Assembly: GCA_016868585.1 (NCBI GenBank)
Contig: VGGR01000008.1
Location: 1 to 64,000 of the forward strand
Source: Bacteroidota bacterium
GTDB taxonomy: Bacteria; Bacteroidota; Bacteroidia; Chitinophagales; Chitinophagaceae
Length of the DNA stretch: 64,000 nucleotides
Direction of reading: 5' to 3'
Part shown: positions 62,779-64,000 of the stretch, one piece after another
Position numbering within the stretch: the first letter of the stretch is position 1
Layout of the letters: every line of letters begins with the position of its first letter
Made by a program: the position numbers and the translations under genes
Notes under the pieces: generated by a model
The model's input: only the letters and a program-made list of their open reading frames with translations
The model's database searches: none
Told to the model about the DNA's origin: nothing

Positions 62779-64000
62779 ATGCTTACCAAAAATGTTCGAC
62801 TCCTGATTGTTTTTCTTCTTTCAGTAGGAAGCCTTCAAGCCAAAGTAAAATTGCCGGCTATTCTTGGCGATGGTATGATATTGCAGCAAAAAACGACTGC
62901 TAAGATTTGGGGATGGTCGAAAGAGAATACAAAGATCAAAGTTGTTACCTCATGGGATAAGAAGACCTATGCCGCGACCTCTGATAGCAAAGGAAGTTGG
63001 CTGCTCGTTGTTAACACCCCCGATGCCGGCGGGCCTTATCAAATCAGTATTTCAGATGGTGAAGTCCTTACGCTGAATAATATCCTGATCGGAGAAGTTT
63101 GGTTTTGTTCGGGTCAATCGAATATGGAAATGCCCATGAGGGGATTTGATAGACAGCCGCTAAAAGGAACCAACAATATAATTGCAAAAGCCAAAGCGGT
63201 AACTCCTATTCGCATGTTTACCACTGATTCGAAAGATGGAAAATGGGTAAGACAGTTTAATAAAAAACCACAAGAGGACTGCGAGGGACAGTGGCTTGAA
63301 AACAGCTCCGAAAATGTTGCCAATATTAGTGCAACAGCCTATTATTTTGCCCGCTATGTGCAGGAGGTATTAGATGTGCCTGTTGGCATTATTGTATCAT
63401 CGTGGGGAGGGTCCATTGTAGAATCCTGGATGAGCAGGGAGGCTATTGAACCATTTAAGGAAGTAAACCTTTCCATACTTGATAATGATTCTGTAGTTAA
63501 AGCTCCCAATAGCACTCCTTGTGTTTTGTACAATGCGAAAATTGCTCCCCTCACAAACTTTACCATAAAGGGAATGCTTTGGTACCAGGGGGAGAGTAAC
63601 CGAAAAAATGCAGATCTGTATGCCAAGTTGATGCCTGCATTTGTGAAAGACTTGCGTGCCAAATGGAACGTTGGCGAATTTCCTTTTTATTTTGTACAGA
63701 TAGCACCTTTTAATTATGAAGGAGCTGATAGTACATCTGCTGCCCGTCTTCGGGAAGTACAACTGCAAAATATGAATGACATTCCCAATTCGGGTATGGC
63801 AATAACAATGGATATTGGTCATCCAAAATTTATTCATCCGGTTGACAAAGAAACGGTAGGGGAAAGACTGGCTTTGTGGGCCCTGGGAGCAACATATGGC
63901 AGGAAAGGTTTTTCATATTCCCCCGTGGTGTATAAATCAATGGAGGTAAAAGGCCAGAAGGTTTACATCAACTTCAAGAATGCTGAACGAGGCATTAGTC
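62779..64000 (+). CDS. Sialate O-acetylesterase-type protein (cut by window edge)
   Basis: About 407 residues are visible and the frame is still open at the edge. A signal peptide (LLIVFLLSVGSLQAK) precedes a beta-sandwich start and a SASA/SGNH-type esterase domain with GEVWFCSGQSNMEMPM near 107, where the Ser is the nucleophile, and MLWYQGESNRKNADLY near 270. Such enzymes remove O-acetyl groups from sugars, not only sialic acid. In this locus it may deacetylate a decorated mannan-type glycan. It lies 99 bases after the GH2 gene. Confidence 0.88.
   Translation, partial: MLTKNVRLLIVFLLSVGSLQAKVKLPAILGDGMILQQKTTAKIWGWSKENTKIKVVTSWDKKTYAATSDSKGSWLLVVNTPDAGGPYQISISDGEVLTLNNILIGEVWFCSGQSNMEMPMRGFDRQPLKGTNNIIAKAKAVTPIRMFTTDSKDGKWVRQFNKKPQEDCEGQWLENSSENVANISATAYYFARYVQEVLDVPVGIIVSSWGGSIVESWMSREAIEPFKEVNLSILDNDSVVKAPNSTPCVLYNAKIAPLTNFTIKGMLWYQGESNRKNADLYAKLMPAFVKDLRAKWNVGEFPFYFVQIAPFNYEGADSTSAARLREVQLQNMNDIPNSGMAITMDIGHPKFIHPVDKETVGERLALWALGATYGRKGFSYSPVVYKSMEVKGQKVYINFKNAERGIS

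Noticed and set aside
1-64000. tRNA, rRNA, CRISPR arrays, insertion sequences or prophage
   Set aside because: No cloverleaf-like segments, regularly spaced repeats, transposase motifs or phage structural genes were recognised by reading. A dedicated search tool would be needed to be certain.

Overview
The window looks like a Bacteroidota chromosome segment, most likely from the Chitinophagaceae or a close relative. The evidence is a PorP/SprF type IX secretion protein, a bacillithiol glycosyltransferase, an exbB-exbD-exbD-tonB cluster, a SusC/SusD pair, lipoproteins with charged residues after the lipid-anchored Cys, and at least twelve starts preceded by the Bacteroidota -7 box TAnnTTTG. 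Shine-Dalgarno sequences are nearly absent. The family-level placement is inference.

From 1 to about 44,140 the window is a dense housekeeping and envelope region. In order it holds: dut, a DUF4292 lipoprotein and a degenerate EnvC-like protein; bshA; an M28 peptidase with a CtlX-like hydrolase; an RsmI-like methylase, an EI24 protein, porP and upp; anmK; a long minus-strand block running from a sigma-70 factor through ffh, rpsP, rimM, dinB, an M20 peptidase, trmD, a GH109-like oxidoreductase and a desaturase; LptF/G and OsmC; two pseudouridine synthases; rlmN; a thiolase; hisS with a tyrosine phosphatase; a PstS-like lipoprotein and a TPR protein; complex I genes nuoJKLMN; an ABC permease; exbB-exbD-exbD-tonB; and mnmE.

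Three places in this region look decayed. The complex I operon keeps its promoter and a 39-codon nuoA-like stub but runs straight into nuoJ, so nuoB to nuoI are absent here. A cation diffusion facilitator between lptF/G and osmC survives as three short pieces in three frames. A mismatch uracil-DNA glycosylase next to mnmE is truncated and frameshifted.

From about 44,900 to the right edge lies a polysaccharide utilisation locus (PUL), all on the plus strand and visibly richer in A/T. It encodes two GH92 alpha-mannosidase-type enzymes, SusC, SusD, three GH99- or GH71/99-like proteins (two of them paralogues), a 1,200-residue GH2 protein with extra domains at both ends, and a sialate O-acetylesterase-type protein cut by the window edge. 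This set points to an alpha-mannan or N-glycan-like substrate. SusC/SusD would import oligosaccharides, surface lipoproteins related to endo-mannosidases would cut them, and GH92, GH2 and the esterase would finish the job in the periplasm. No regulator of the locus is visible in the window. No tRNA, rRNA, CRISPR array or insertion sequence was seen.
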